A program made the position numbers and the translations under genes. From Flavobacterium luteolum (GTDB taxonomy: Bacteria > Bacteroidota > Bacteroidia > Flavobacteriales > Flavobacteriaceae): a stretch of DNA of 64,000 nt. Positions 26,740 to 36,077 of the stretch are shown in pieces. The number at the start of each line of letters is the position of its first letter. Positions within the stretch are counted from its first letter, which is position 1. The DNA is taken from NCBI RefSeq assembly GCF_027111275.1, contig NZ_CP114286.1:4388501-4452500 (forward strand), read 5' to 3'. A model generated the notes under the pieces. The model was not told the DNA's origin, made no database searches, and was given only the letters and a program-made list of their open reading frames with translations.

Positions 26740-26793
26740 TTTGATTCATTTTAAAAATTAGATAAAAATACAGAATTTAGAATTGGCAGATTA

Positions 26794-27444
26794 TTAAAAA
26801 TCCAATTCAGTTATATTTTCATTATTCTCTAAAGTAATTTTCAACGGATTACTTTCAGAAGGAATTTGAGTTGGATACCAATTTCTAGTAGGCTGCACCA
26901 AAATCAATAAACCTTCATGATCGCCAATTGCAGCAAATTTATCGGTATTGGTATTTTGAGAAAAGAAATGAAGTCCGTGTTCTTCTATTAATTGATTTCC
27001 TAATTGTAATGGACTTTCCGTAACAATTCCGATTTCGCTAATGTTTAAAATAGAAGCAGCGTTAAATTCTCCAATTTGTTCGTTGTTAAGATCATGTCGA
27101 GCAATGAATTCGAGTAAATTTCCATTGTGATCAAAGAAATAAATAGAATGCGCATTCCAATTTTCGAAATTCGTAACGACACTTTTATCTTCTAAAACAA
27201 TTAAATCAACTTTGTTTTTGCACCATTGAATAGCTTCTTCAAGCTGATTTTCGGGAATATTGAAAGCAAAATGATAGATGGAATTAAACTCTTTGTCTTC
27301 GACAAATTTTAAAATTGAAGTTCCTGCTTGAAATGTTATCGATTTTTGGTCATTTTCCAGAATGAAAAGCCCAAAAATGTTTTGATAAAATGCTTTCGTT
27401 TTTTGAATATCGTTTGTTTTAATTTGTATCTGATCTATTCTCAT
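26794..27444 (-). CDS. VOC-superfamily (glyoxalase-like) protein
   Basis: A 216-residue protein with the vicinal-oxygen-chelate fold: RIDQIQIKTNDIQKTKAFYQNIFGL at the start, YHFAFNIPENQLEEAIQW, and FFDHNGNLLEFIARHDL, where the glutamate/His pattern suits a metal site. A second half (EIGIVTESPLQLGNQLIEEH, LLILVQPTRNWYPT) is more degenerate. It could be a dioxygenase, glyoxalase or resistance protein; the sequence does not decide. It is upstream of the tautomerase gene. The 266 bp before it, towards the sulfatase genes, has only a terminator. Confidence 0.82.
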   Translation of the reverse strand: MRIDQIQIKTNDIQKTKAFYQNIFGLFILENDQKSITFQAGTSILKFVEDKEFNSIYHFAFNIPENQLEEAIQWCKNKVDLIVLEDKSVVTNFENWNAHSIYFFDHNGNLLEFIARHDLNNEQIGEFNAASILNISEIGIVTESPLQLGNQLIEEHGLHFFSQNTNTDKFAAIGDHEGLLILVQPTRNWYPTQIPSESNPLKITLENNENITELDF

Positions 27445-27678
27445 GACAATAATTTTTTATAAAAGAAAAAGGCTTCTTTTGAATGATAAACAAATTTAGA
27501 AAATGCCTGTGATATCAGGGATGCGGCGCTATTTTTTACGTCAATGAAAGGATAGTAAATAAGTATTGGCTGAATTCAAATCGCATCTCTAAATATTTTA
27601 TTAAAGTTACAAAAAGACAAACAGGAAGTGTTGTAAGATTATCGTAAAAACTTTCATTTTGCAATCTATGTGCATATA

Positions 27679-27710
27679 AAAAAGTCCGATCATCATCGGG
27701 CTTTTTGTTT
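27679..27710 (-). terminator. Rho-independent terminator after the small sulfatase gene
   Basis: On the minus strand AAAGCCCGATGATGATCGGAC folds into a hairpin followed by a T-run. It directly follows the sulfatase stop at 27711. Confidence 0.85.
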
Positions 27711-29165
27711 TTAATATGTAGCAGGTTTTCTAACATTTTTCCCCACTTTGTTATTCAAATCATCACCAAGATCTTCTCTTGCAGTATCGGCAATTTTCTG
27801 GATTTCGGCTACTATTTCGGGATATAATTGCTGCACATCTCGGACTTCTCCCGGATCATGTGCTAAATCATAAAGCGCCATTGGAAATTCCGTAGAAGCA
27901 CCTTCTCCGCGATAACCATCTTTTCCTTGTAATTTTTTGTTGTAGGTTGTGCCTTTATGCGGAAAAACCAATTTCCAATGTTTATAGCGAATGGCTTCTA
28001 AATTATTGCTTCCAACTCCGAAATAATAATAAAAAATTTCTCTTGGACCTGAAGCTGTTTTTCCAGTCAAAACAGGAAGAAAATTCAAACCATCAATTTG
28101 GTTTTTTGGTAAAGCAGCACCTGTAATGGAAGCAATTGTAGGCAACAAATCCATATTGGTCATTAGCGAACTATTGACCGTTCCAGCTTTTATTTTACCC
28201 GGCCAACGAATTAAAAACGGAACTCTTGTACCGCCTTCCCATGTAGTTGATTTCCCTTCTCTAAAACCTCCCGAAGAACCTGCATTGTCACCAAAAACAA
28301 GCCACGGACCATTGTCGCTGGTAATAATTAAAACAGTGTTTTTGGCAATTCCTTCTTTATCTAATGTGTTTATAATTTCGCCAATTGACCAGTCCAGTTC
28401 CATAATAACATCTCCAAAAAGACCTAAATCACTTTTCCCTTTAAACTTGTCTGAAACGGCCAAAGGAGCGTGAGGTAGAGGATGCGTTAGATATAGAAAA
28501 AAAGCATTTTTTTTGTTTTTCTGAATAAAACCAATCGCTTTTTCGGTAAAGAGAGTTGTTAATTTTGAAGCATCTTTGATATTTTCAATCGTATCAATAA
28601 TGGTTGTATTGCTGATTAATGGAAGCGGAGGGAAGCTCGAACGCATGTCTTTAGAATCGGTAACTTTTGAGTAGCCGTCATAATCAATTGGCCATACATC
28701 ATGCGAATACGGAATTCCGAAGAATTCATCGAAACCATAATTTGTTGGCCAATAAGGAAGTTCGTTTCCTAAATGCCATTTTCCGTAATTAGCCGTTTTG
28801 TAACCGTTTTTCTTCAAAAGCGAAGCAATAGTTTCCTCATTCGGATTCAAAGCGTGTTTGGCTCCAGGAAGCAATACACCCGACATTCCTATTCTATTAG
28901 GATAACAGCCCGTAAGTAAAGCCGCTCTCGATGCTGTACAAATGGCCTGTCCAGCATTAAAGTTGGTTAAACGCATTCCTTCCTCGGCAATCTGGTTGAA
29001 ATGCGGAGTGTTAACTCCCGTCATTCCGTAGGGTTCTGTGTCGCCATAACCCATATCATCCATGTTGATGATAATGATATTGGGTTTAGAATTTGAATTT
29101 TTATTCTGAGCAATGCTTAAAGAGGCAATTGCCAAAAGAAAGAGCAAAAAGAAACTTCTTTTCAT
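27711..29165 (-). CDS. Secreted sulfatase (arylsulfatase-like), 484 residues
   Basis: Type I sulfatase with a signal peptide (MKRSFFLLFLLAIASLSIAQ). Metal ligands D36-D37 lie in NMDDMGYGD. The modification motif is CTASR with C76, the C-x-A-x-R form rather than C-x-P-x-R, followed by AALLTG. GKWHLG, a HPLPHAPL site and TSDNGPW complete the active site. The cysteine must be converted to formylglycine by a maturase not encoded here. It probably removes sulfate esters from a glycan or aryl substrate outside the cytoplasm. It is the last gene of the minus-strand uptake locus and is flanked by its own terminators. Confidence 0.93.
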   Translation of the reverse strand: MKRSFFLLFLLAIASLSIAQNKNSNSKPNIIIINMDDMGYGDTEPYGMTGVNTPHFNQIAEEGMRLTNFNAGQAICTASRAALLTGCYPNRIGMSGVLLPGAKHALNPNEETIASLLKKNGYKTANYGKWHLGNELPYWPTNYGFDEFFGIPYSHDVWPIDYDGYSKVTDSKDMRSSFPPLPLISNTTIIDTIENIKDASKLTTLFTEKAIGFIQKNKKNAFFLYLTHPLPHAPLAVSDKFKGKSDLGLFGDVIMELDWSIGEIINTLDKEGIAKNTVLIITSDNGPWLVFGDNAGSSGGFREGKSTTWEGGTRVPFLIRWPGKIKAGTVNSSLMTNMDLLPTIASITGAALPKNQIDGLNFLPVLTGKTASGPREIFYYYFGVGSNNLEAIRYKHWKLVFPHKGTTYNKKLQGKDGYRGEGASTEFPMALYDLAHDPGEVRDVQQLYPEIVAEIQKIADTAREDLGDDLNNKVGKNVRKPATY

Positions 29166-29252
29166 GATTTGTGGTTTTTGGAATAATTAATAATGGCATG
29201 GCGTATAAGTTTGGTTGACCACAAATATATTCAAAAGATGAAGTTGAGAAAT

Positions 29253-29292
29253 AAAAAAAGCCCATTTCACAAAGAAATAGGCTTTTGTTTTT
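29253..29292 (-). terminator. Rho-independent terminator after the large sulfatase gene
   Basis: Stem AGCCCATTTC / GAAATAGGCT with a short loop, bordered by A- and T-runs. It is almost the same as the hairpin at 31836-31867, suggesting a duplicated terminator sequence. Confidence 0.8.
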
Positions 29293-29308
29293 ATTTTGAG
29301 AGAATCAA

Positions 29309-31624
29309 TTATGGTTTCAAATCTACCACCACTTTTTCGATTTTTCCTTGAAAAGTAAAAGGAGCATCATAAGTTCTGTTTACAGGTGTTCCAAAGTCTT
29401 CACCAACATCTAAAGTCTCATCGGCAGAAAAACGGCTTGGCACTGTTTTCGGAATATCACCGCTGGCTACTTTTTTGCCGTCAACAAGCAAAGTTGCTTT
29501 AGCCGATTTCCCGACACCGCCGCCTGCGTAATCAAAATTAACTACAATTTTGTGTTTGCCTGCAGTTAAAGCGGTTGGCGATTGTATGCTCCATTTATGA
29601 TTTGGATAGTGAGAAAAAGCATAAGCAAACGTTGGTTTACCTTTTTGAAGCATTAAAGCCAATCCGGCAAAATAACCGCCTTGCGTAATAATCATACCTT
29701 CTTGGCCAGCTTTTACATCGACATCGGCTGTTATGCTGAATGATGTATTTTTCATATTAGGTGCCATTCCTTCTGTGATACGAGATGTACCTTGGTGAAA
29801 AGTAAATTGATTTCTGCCTTTATTTAAATTAGGACGATTTTCGGGATTTACTCTGTCTATATAACGATCATCAAATGGGAAAACTTTGTATTTTTCAGCT
29901 TCTTCCATAAAATCCTTTTGCATTTCTTTTAGCTTTTCTGGATTTTGCGCTGCAATATCATTTGCCTGGCTATAATCTTTCGTTAAATCATATAGTTCCC
30001 ATTTATAATCTTTTACAGGATCTTCGGTTGGTACAGGATGTCCTTGCCACGGAAGGTTTTTTGGAGTTGTGCTCGCCATCCATCCGTCTTTGTAATAAGC
30101 TCTGTTCGCAATAACCTCAAAGTATTGTGATTTGTGTGTTTCGGGTGCATTGGCATTATCAAAAGAATATACAAGACTTTTTCCTGCCATTGGCGTCTGA
30201 TCGAAACCATCAACTTTTTTAGGCTGCGGAATATTTGCTGCTTCAAGAATGGTTGGAACGATATCAGTTATATGAGTAAACTGGCTTCTTATTTGGCCCA
30301 CTTGTTTGATTCTTGCCGGCCATGAAATTACCATTCCTGTGCGGCTTCCACCTAAATGTGATGCGATTTTTTTATCCCACTGAAAAGGCGTATTCATAGC
30401 ATGTGCCCAGCTGTGTGAAAAATGTTCAGCCATCCACGGCCCGCCAAAATCATCTAAGTGTTTTAGCATAAATTCCTCGGTGTCAACTTCGCCATTAACC
30501 ATAATACCAATTTCACTAGTTAATCCTTGTCCTGTTGGATCTTCGGCACTAGAACCATTATCTCCCATAATAAAGATGACCAAAGTATTATCATATTGAC
30601 CAAGATCTTTGATGCTTTGCAATATTCTTCCAATCTGATAATCACAATGCGCAAGCATTCCGGCATAAACTTCCATTTCTCTGGCGGCTACTTTTTTCAT
30701 TCCTGGCGATAAAGCATCCCATTTTTGGTAATCTGCAGGAGTTGGTGCCAATAATGCATCGGGAGGAATAATACCAAGCTTTTTCTGATTTTCGTAAGTT
30801 TCAATTCGCTGTTTATCAAATCCCTGATCGAATTTTCCTTTAAATTTTGCAATCCATTCTTTTGGTGCTTGATGTGGAGCATGCGCAGTTCCAGGTGTAT
30901 AATAAGCAAAGAAAGGTTTGTTAGGAGAAAAATTCTTTTGAGTTTGTATCCAATGAATGGCGTGATCGGCTAAATCTTTGTCTAAAATATATTCAGAATT
31001 TACTTTATCATCTTTTAAATACGGATCTACTGGTTTTGTTCCTTCAAATAAAGCAGGTCTAAATTGATGTGCGTCGGCACCTAAAAAGCCATAGAAATAT
31101 TCAAAACCTAAACCTGTAGGCCATAAATTAAAAGGTCCTGCTGGAGTAGATTGCCAGTCGGGCACGTTATGATTTTTTCCAAACCATGAAGTTCCGTAAC
31201 CATTGTCGGTTAAGATTTTACCGATTGTAGCAACGCTTCGCGGCACTAAACTGTTATAACCGGGATAAGGAGTTGAGAATTCCATAATAATTCCTGTCGC
31301 AGCAGTATGATGATTTCTTCCTGTAATTAAAGCTGCTCTAGAAGGAGAACAAACCGCTGTGGTATGAAAACGGTTGTAGCGTAATCCGCTTTTGGCAAGA
31401 GCATCAAAATTAGGTGTTGGAATTGGTCCTCCAAATGTAGAACTTGCTCCAAAACCAACATCATCAATCATAATCAGTAAAACATTTGGTGCACCTTCAG
31501 GCGCACTAATTTCTTTTGGCCATTCTATAGGATCAGAATCTTTAATTGTTGGAGCAACTTTTCCCACTTTTTGATAAGGTTCAATGGGTAAAACTGTTCT
31601 GTCGGGCCAATTTTGGGCATACAT
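29309..31624 (-). CDS. Large arylsulfatase, 771 residues, with disrupted signal peptide
   Basis: Arylsulfatase with metal ligands in MIDDVGFG, the canonical modification motif CSPSR (C92), GRNHH, HNVPDW-type and HAPHQAP active-site segments and MGDNGSS. The C-terminal roughly 150 residues form a beta-rich domain (GGYFAGLALMLQKGKPTFAY) seen in long arylsulfatases. The first usable ATG at 31624 begins MYAQNW, inside what should be the signal peptide cleavage region. The missing hydrophobic leader is encoded just upstream but one base out of frame with its ATG at 31676. As written the protein would stay in the cytoplasm. Confidence 0.88.
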   Translation of the reverse strand: MYAQNWPDRTVLPIEPYQKVGKVAPTIKDSDPIEWPKEISAPEGAPNVLLIMIDDVGFGASSTFGGPIPTPNFDALAKSGLRYNRFHTTAVCSPSRAALITGRNHHTAATGIIMEFSTPYPGYNSLVPRSVATIGKILTDNGYGTSWFGKNHNVPDWQSTPAGPFNLWPTGLGFEYFYGFLGADAHQFRPALFEGTKPVDPYLKDDKVNSEYILDKDLADHAIHWIQTQKNFSPNKPFFAYYTPGTAHAPHQAPKEWIAKFKGKFDQGFDKQRIETYENQKKLGIIPPDALLAPTPADYQKWDALSPGMKKVAAREMEVYAGMLAHCDYQIGRILQSIKDLGQYDNTLVIFIMGDNGSSAEDPTGQGLTSEIGIMVNGEVDTEEFMLKHLDDFGGPWMAEHFSHSWAHAMNTPFQWDKKIASHLGGSRTGMVISWPARIKQVGQIRSQFTHITDIVPTILEAANIPQPKKVDGFDQTPMAGKSLVYSFDNANAPETHKSQYFEVIANRAYYKDGWMASTTPKNLPWQGHPVPTEDPVKDYKWELYDLTKDYSQANDIAAQNPEKLKEMQKDFMEEAEKYKVFPFDDRYIDRVNPENRPNLNKGRNQFTFHQGTSRITEGMAPNMKNTSFSITADVDVKAGQEGMIITQGGYFAGLALMLQKGKPTFAYAFSHYPNHKWSIQSPTALTAGKHKIVVNFDYAGGGVGKSAKATLLVDGKKVASGDIPKTVPSRFSADETLDVGEDFGTPVNRTYDAPFTFQGKIEKVVVDLKP

Positions 31625-31676
31625 TTTACCAAAGGCAAGAAATGCAATGAGTACTGCGAAAAAAGTTATTTTTCAT
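31622..31676 (-). other. Out-of-frame signal peptide of the large sulfatase (one-base shift in A5/T6 tracts)
   Basis: Upstream of ATG 31624 the sulfatase frame continues as ITFFAVLIAFLAFGK, a good hydrophobic core, but an in-frame TGA stands before it. An ATG at 31676 lies one base out of frame. Removing one base from the A5 run (31669-31673) or the T6 run (31659-31664) would join them as MKITFF... or MKNNFF.... This is either a true frameshift, a variable homopolymer, or a sequencing error. Confidence 0.75.
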
Positions 31677-31835
31677 AAAATTAAGTGGTATTATATTAAT
31701 ATAAAAAAAACAGTGATAACTTTTTTAAGAACTTGTATTTTAGTTGAATACATAGTAAATGTACAAAAAATAAAGTGCGCTATTTAAAATAATGTTAAAA
31801 TTTTTGCTCAGACGATTTCTATGCTTTTTTCGAAT

Positions 31836-31867
31836 AAAAAAAGCCTATTTCATAAAGAAATAGGCTT
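31836..31867 (-). terminator. Rho-independent terminator after the peroxidase gene
   Basis: On the minus strand AAGCCTATTTC, loop, GAAATAGGCTT, then a T7 run. It separates the SusCD-peroxidase transcript from the sulfatase genes. Confidence 0.85.
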
Positions 31868-31915
31868 GAAAGATTTGCAAATAGTTGGGGCAAAATACAA
31901 ATCATTAGAACTAAC

Positions 31916-33058
31916 TTATTTGGGCATTTCTGGAATTATAATTCGTCTTGTTGGAGTGCTTAAAGTTTCTATAAATGCGAGTAAATCGCCGATTTCTTCT
32001 TTGCTCAAATCTAGCTTTCTAAGCATTGGATCTGCTTTTGGAATAAGTGAATCTCTTGCAGTCCCTAGATATTTCTTTTGAACAGGAGACGGATTTCCTA
32101 AATTGTATAATTCGACAACATCTAATAAAGTTGGAAAATGTCCGTGATGCATCCACGGTTTTGTGTTTACGACTTCACGAAGCGTTGGCGTTCTAAATTT
32201 GCCAATATCTTTTACATTTTTAGTAACATTATAACGCCCGAAATCTTCATTTTTTGTTCCGAATAAAGTCTGTCCGTCATTATGAAACTGATTATCGCTG
32301 AAATAAGGCGTATTATGGCAATTGATGCATTGTGCTTTAGTTCTAAACAAATGCATTCCTTTTACCTGCTGATCGGTAAATGCGTCTGATTTTCCGTTTA
32401 CAAACTGATCAAATTTACTTTTCGGACTATTGATTGATCTTTCGAAAGTGGCAATGGCGTATTGAATTCTTTCTAAAGTCACTTTTTTATCGCCAAAAGC
32501 GGCAGTAAATAAAGAATTATAGCCTTTTATCTTTGCAATTTTATCTACTGCAATAGTCAGTTTTTCATTCATTTCTAAAGGATCCTGAACAGGAAATTGT
32601 GCTTGATCTTCGAGACTTGATGCACGTCCGTCCCAGAACAAAGAAGTGGCGTAGGCTGCGTTTAAAATTGTCATCGAATTGCGTTTTCCAGTTTGGCGAT
32701 CATGGCCAAAAGAACGCGTTAAATTATCCGTCCAACCCAATTCAGGATTATGGCAGGAAGCACACGCAATTTGTCCGCTTTTAGACAACCTCGGATCAAA
32801 AAACAATATTTTCCCTAAACTTTCCTTTTCTTTAGAATACGGATTATAAGCTGGATAAGGAACCGCAGGCAAAACGCCAATATCCTGAAATTTGGCTTTA
32901 TCGACATTTTCGTGTAATTCCGCAGCAGGCCATTTTGACGAATCTCCACTGGAATACAGTTTCCGTAATTCCTGAATGTCAATATAATCGGGACCTTCAG
33001 CTGTTTTATAAGCCGATAATCCAAGTAAGAATAGGAGAGGGAAGATTAGTTTTTTCAA
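31916..33058 (-). CDS. Di-haem cytochrome c peroxidase (CCP/MauG family)
   Basis: A 380-residue periplasmic protein with a signal peptide (MKKLIFPLLFLLGLSAYKT). Two haem c sites are CASCH (99-103) and CINCH (244-248). Landmarks of the CcpA/MauG family follow: FFDPRLSKSG, NSMTILNAAY, FWDGRASSLEDQA, KFRTPTLREV and MHHGHFPTLLDVV. It reduces peroxide or performs MauG-type oxidations with electrons from c-type cytochromes. It lies 105 bp after the lipoprotein gene of a SusCD-like operon, separated by a palindrome, so its role there is not obvious. A link to oxidative handling of the imported ligand is only an inference. Confidence 0.93.
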   Translation of the reverse strand: MKKLIFPLLFLLGLSAYKTAEGPDYIDIQELRKLYSSGDSSKWPAAELHENVDKAKFQDIGVLPAVPYPAYNPYSKEKESLGKILFFDPRLSKSGQIACASCHNPELGWTDNLTRSFGHDRQTGKRNSMTILNAAYATSLFWDGRASSLEDQAQFPVQDPLEMNEKLTIAVDKIAKIKGYNSLFTAAFGDKKVTLERIQYAIATFERSINSPKSKFDQFVNGKSDAFTDQQVKGMHLFRTKAQCINCHNTPYFSDNQFHNDGQTLFGTKNEDFGRYNVTKNVKDIGKFRTPTLREVVNTKPWMHHGHFPTLLDVVELYNLGNPSPVQKKYLGTARDSLIPKADPMLRKLDLSKEEIGDLLAFIETLSTPTRRIIIPEMPK

Positions 33059-33084
33059 TTCTTTTTTGTTTTTTGTTCTTTTTT

Positions 33085-33154
33085 GTTTCAGGTTTCAAGT
33101 TTCACGTTCTGTTGCAACGTGAAACTTGAAACTTGAAACTTGAAACCTGAAACC
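33085..33154. repeat. Palindromic repeat of GTTTCA/TGAAAC words
   Basis: GTTTCAGGTTTCAAGTTTCACGTT mirrored by repeated ACTTGAAA words ending AAACCTGAAACC, with a short loop. The right arm contains a threefold direct repeat of TTGAAAC. It lies between the lipoprotein and peroxidase genes. Confidence 0.75.
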
Positions 33155-33163
33155 ATTTTCATA

Positions 33164-34627
33164 TTAAAGAGAAACTTCTTTAGGACATGAAATACTCAAT
33201 GCTGTTGGTTTTGGATACGTTTTGTTATTGTACATTCTGTATTGTGTCGAAACCGTTCCTCCAAACAGTTTATCGTTGGTCAGTTTTAATTCAAATGAAA
33301 TTTCATATAAACCTGTGCTGATTTCTTTATAGGTTCCTTCTCCAGAAATGGCAATAACATGCGTATTTGTAGCACTTGATCCGATAGTAATATCTTGCGG
33401 AATCACGAGAACGGTTCCTTCCGTTTTGTTATTTCCATTTGCTGGGAAAAACTCCAAAGCCGAAGTGATATTAAATCCAGGCGAAATTGCGGCAGAGTTA
33501 CTTTCGTTAGAAAACCATCTTTTTAAACCAAAAGAATTGACTGTATTTGTCCCGCTAGAAACGTTAAAACCGATTTTGAAAGCGTCGTGGTAAATGTCAT
33601 CGTTAGGGTTTGTTGTGCCTTTATCGCTATATAAAATGGCGTTTGGATCGTCTTTGGTCACGACAACTGGATAAGTTAAAGCATTAAAAGTCTGCCATGT
33701 ACAGTTTCCATTATTATTAAACCAATGTTCGCCATAAGTCAGATAAAAGGCATTTGTAGAATCTGTAAATTTAGATGCTGGATTGGCCTGAATATCTCTC
33801 GGAGATTTTATTGGTTTTGCGATGGTTAGATTGGTATTTCCTGTAGCAGTGTAATTAGGAATATTTATTAAAGTAATCTTCGATTCGTAACGGGCATCAT
33901 CATTTTGAAGATCTTCTAAAAGAGTTAAATGGTACGTTACAGAACTTCTGTTATCGCCAAAATCATCATGCGTTAAAGAATATTCAAAACCATTTTGAAA
34001 CTTGAAAAAGTTAGCGTTTTCAATTTCCTCAGGAAAGAAACCATTTGGGAAATTTACTTTAAAATCGATTGTTTCGCCTACTTCGCCTTTCACATTATAT
34101 TGTGTTACCGGAAAAGTATAATTGGTGGCAATGGTTCCTAAATCTATTTTGAAAGTATTGTTTGGATAGGCCGAATTTAAATTCCCGATATGAATATCAG
34201 GATCAGAAACCGTTTCAAGCTTTAGATTAATACTTTGATTTTCAGTCCATCTTTTATCAAAAGAAACATAAATAGTATCGGTTAGTTTGTTTCCTTGAAA
34301 TGAAAGCTGATTTACCGGATTTACACTAAAACTATTTGCAACGCCTGATGTTTCTGCACTAAAATTGGCTGTAACGGCTTTTTTTAAGGAACGAGTGGTA
34401 AGAGTTACAGGAACTTTTAATGTTTTTACAGATTTGTTTTCATAAGTGGACTGTGGAACTAAATTTCCGTTTATAGCAGGATATTCCAACGGAGAATTAT
34501 CTGCTTTTACCAAGAAGTTAAATCGTAAATACGGATCAATTTCAGAACCTAATTTATAATCGTCTTTGGAACAGGAAATATATAATAGGGCGGTAAATAA
34601 TACGCTGAATATCTTAATACGAGTCAT
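33164..34627 (-). CDS. Surface lipoprotein of the SusCD-like locus, unknown function
   Basis: A 487-residue protein from ATG 34627, giving a lipoprotein signal MTRIKIFSVLFTALLYISC. The longer frame from 34681 lacks a signal peptide, so I rejected it. The Asp-rich start after the Cys (SKDDYKLGSEID) suits surface export in flavobacteria. The rest is beta-rich (VTANFSAETSGVANSFSVN, VTYHLTLLEDLQNDDARY) without a catalytic motif I can name. As the third gene after susC and susD it may be a SusE/F-like ligand-binding protein. Its start overlaps the susD stop by 14 bp. Confidence 0.8.
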   Translation of the reverse strand: MTRIKIFSVLFTALLYISCSKDDYKLGSEIDPYLRFNFLVKADNSPLEYPAINGNLVPQSTYENKSVKTLKVPVTLTTRSLKKAVTANFSAETSGVANSFSVNPVNQLSFQGNKLTDTIYVSFDKRWTENQSINLKLETVSDPDIHIGNLNSAYPNNTFKIDLGTIATNYTFPVTQYNVKGEVGETIDFKVNFPNGFFPEEIENANFFKFQNGFEYSLTHDDFGDNRSSVTYHLTLLEDLQNDDARYESKITLINIPNYTATGNTNLTIAKPIKSPRDIQANPASKFTDSTNAFYLTYGEHWFNNNGNCTWQTFNALTYPVVVTKDDPNAILYSDKGTTNPNDDIYHDAFKIGFNVSSGTNTVNSFGLKRWFSNESNSAAISPGFNITSALEFFPANGNNKTEGTVLVIPQDITIGSSATNTHVIAISGEGTYKEISTGLYEISFELKLTNDKLFGGTVSTQYRMYNNKTYPKPTALSISCPKEVSL

Positions 34628-36074
34628 TTTGCTGCAAGTTTGGGTTAAGATTAGTGTTGAATGTTGGAATTGGCAGTACATATTTTAGAGACGGATAAGT
34701 CAAACTGCACACATTTGCAAGACAGCCGTCGGTTCTAGAAACATCTTTATGGTTTCTGGCAATATCGAAGAACAAAAAGCCTTCAAAACACAATTCTTTT
34801 CTTCTTTCTAAAAAGATATCTTCTTTTAGATTTGCTGTATTGGTCAATAATGAAGCATTGGCACGGGAACGAATCGTATTAATGTCTGCCATTGCAATAT
34901 CGGCTCTGTTGGTTTGTAAAGCTGCTTCGGCACGAATCAAATACATTTCGCTAAGTCTAAAAGCGACATACCCTGCATTGTCTTGAAACTTTTTGGTAAA
35001 ACTATAATTTACGTAAGTCTGAACGCCATCAACCAATGTAAAAAGAGGTTTTACCAAGAAAAGCTGCTTTCTTAAATCATTGTTTTCATATAAATTAATC
35101 AAATCATTTGAAGCGGTATATTTTTCAAAACTCAAATCTGTATTATAGCCAAAAAATTTTGACATTGATCCCGAAACATTGTTTTCACTGTCTGTAGGAA
35201 TAGCAAATTCAAGTAGAATTTCTGAAATTGGAAGATCTGGTTTTGCCCATTCTGTTAATAGGTTTTCTTTACTGGTTAAAACGGTTCCAGAATTGGCAAT
35301 AACATCATTTGCTGTTTCGTAAGCATTTGCCCAATCTCCTTTTTGAAGATAAACTCTCGCTAATAAAGCTTTTGTATTTTTTTGATTGAAAAAAGAGTAA
35401 GCAGCGCCCGAAAGCAATGAGTTATCCGAATAATTAGCAATAGCAGTCTGGAGATCATTAATAAGTAAAGCATACGTTTCTGCAGCGGTTTTACGTGCTG
35501 GATATTGAATGCCGCCTTTTATAGATGCGGTGCTGTAAATGATTCCTAAATGCGATGCATCTGCAGTATATTTATAATCTTGACTGTAAACCAGCGATAA
35601 AAGAAAATGCGTATAAGCTCTTATAGCCAATGCTTCTGCTTTGATCTGATTTTTTTCTGCAACGGTAGCATCGGTTAGGGAAGGAGTATATTCTAAAATT
35701 AGATTTGCCTGATTTATAATATTATAACTATCATCGTAAAATGATTTGTAATTACTCGTCAATGCTTGATCATCAAAAGAATAAGCCTGTTCAACATTAG
35801 ATGGTGTCGAAACTTGTCCTTTAAGACTTCCTGTTGCAATTGGAGTAAATTTAATATTTCCGCCTTGTAAATCTGCATAAACAGCATATCGTTCTGATCT
35901 TACATTGGCTTCTAGTGAAGAATAAAGCCCTCTAAGCGCTTGTAAAACGCCAGTTTTATTTTGTAAAAGTTCGTCTATAGAAGTCTGTGTTCCGGGTTCT
36001 TGTTCTAAAAAGTCACTGCAGCTTTGCAATGAAAATAGTAGAAAAAATATGGATAGGTATTTTGAATATTTCAT
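34614..36074 (-). CDS. SusD/RagB-like outer-membrane lipoprotein
   Basis: A 486-residue protein with lipoprotein signal (FFLLFSLQSC, Cys19) followed by SDFLEQEP. It has SusD-family landmarks: a TPR-like helical N-terminal half (LRGLYSSLEANVRSE), the AEALAIRAYTHFLLSLVYSQDYKY block near residue 150, RVYLQKGDWANAYETANDVI, and the C-terminal segment FRLSEMYLIRAEAAL ... INTIRSRANAS ... ILLERRKELCFEG type. It caps the SusC barrel and hands over ligand. It sits 3 bp after the susC gene, in one operon. Confidence 0.93.
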   Translation of the reverse strand: MKYSKYLSIFFLLFSLQSCSDFLEQEPGTQTSIDELLQNKTGVLQALRGLYSSLEANVRSERYAVYADLQGGNIKFTPIATGSLKGQVSTPSNVEQAYSFDDQALTSNYKSFYDDSYNIINQANLILEYTPSLTDATVAEKNQIKAEALAIRAYTHFLLSLVYSQDYKYTADASHLGIIYSTASIKGGIQYPARKTAAETYALLINDLQTAIANYSDNSLLSGAAYSFFNQKNTKALLARVYLQKGDWANAYETANDVIANSGTVLTSKENLLTEWAKPDLPISEILLEFAIPTDSENNVSGSMSKFFGYNTDLSFEKYTASNDLINLYENNDLRKQLFLVKPLFTLVDGVQTYVNYSFTKKFQDNAGYVAFRLSEMYLIRAEAALQTNRADIAMADINTIRSRANASLLTNTANLKEDIFLERRKELCFEGFLFFDIARNHKDVSRTDGCLANVCSLTYPSLKYVLPIPTFNTNLNPNLQQNDSY

Positions 36075-36077
36075 TTC

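Noticed and set aside
27536..27736. 66-codon minus-strand frame
   Set aside because: It overlaps the sulfatase terminator and 3' end and has no recognisable features.
34628..34681. Longer start of the SusCD-locus lipoprotein
   Set aside because: It would bury the lipoprotein signal peptide 18 residues inside the protein and extend further into susD.
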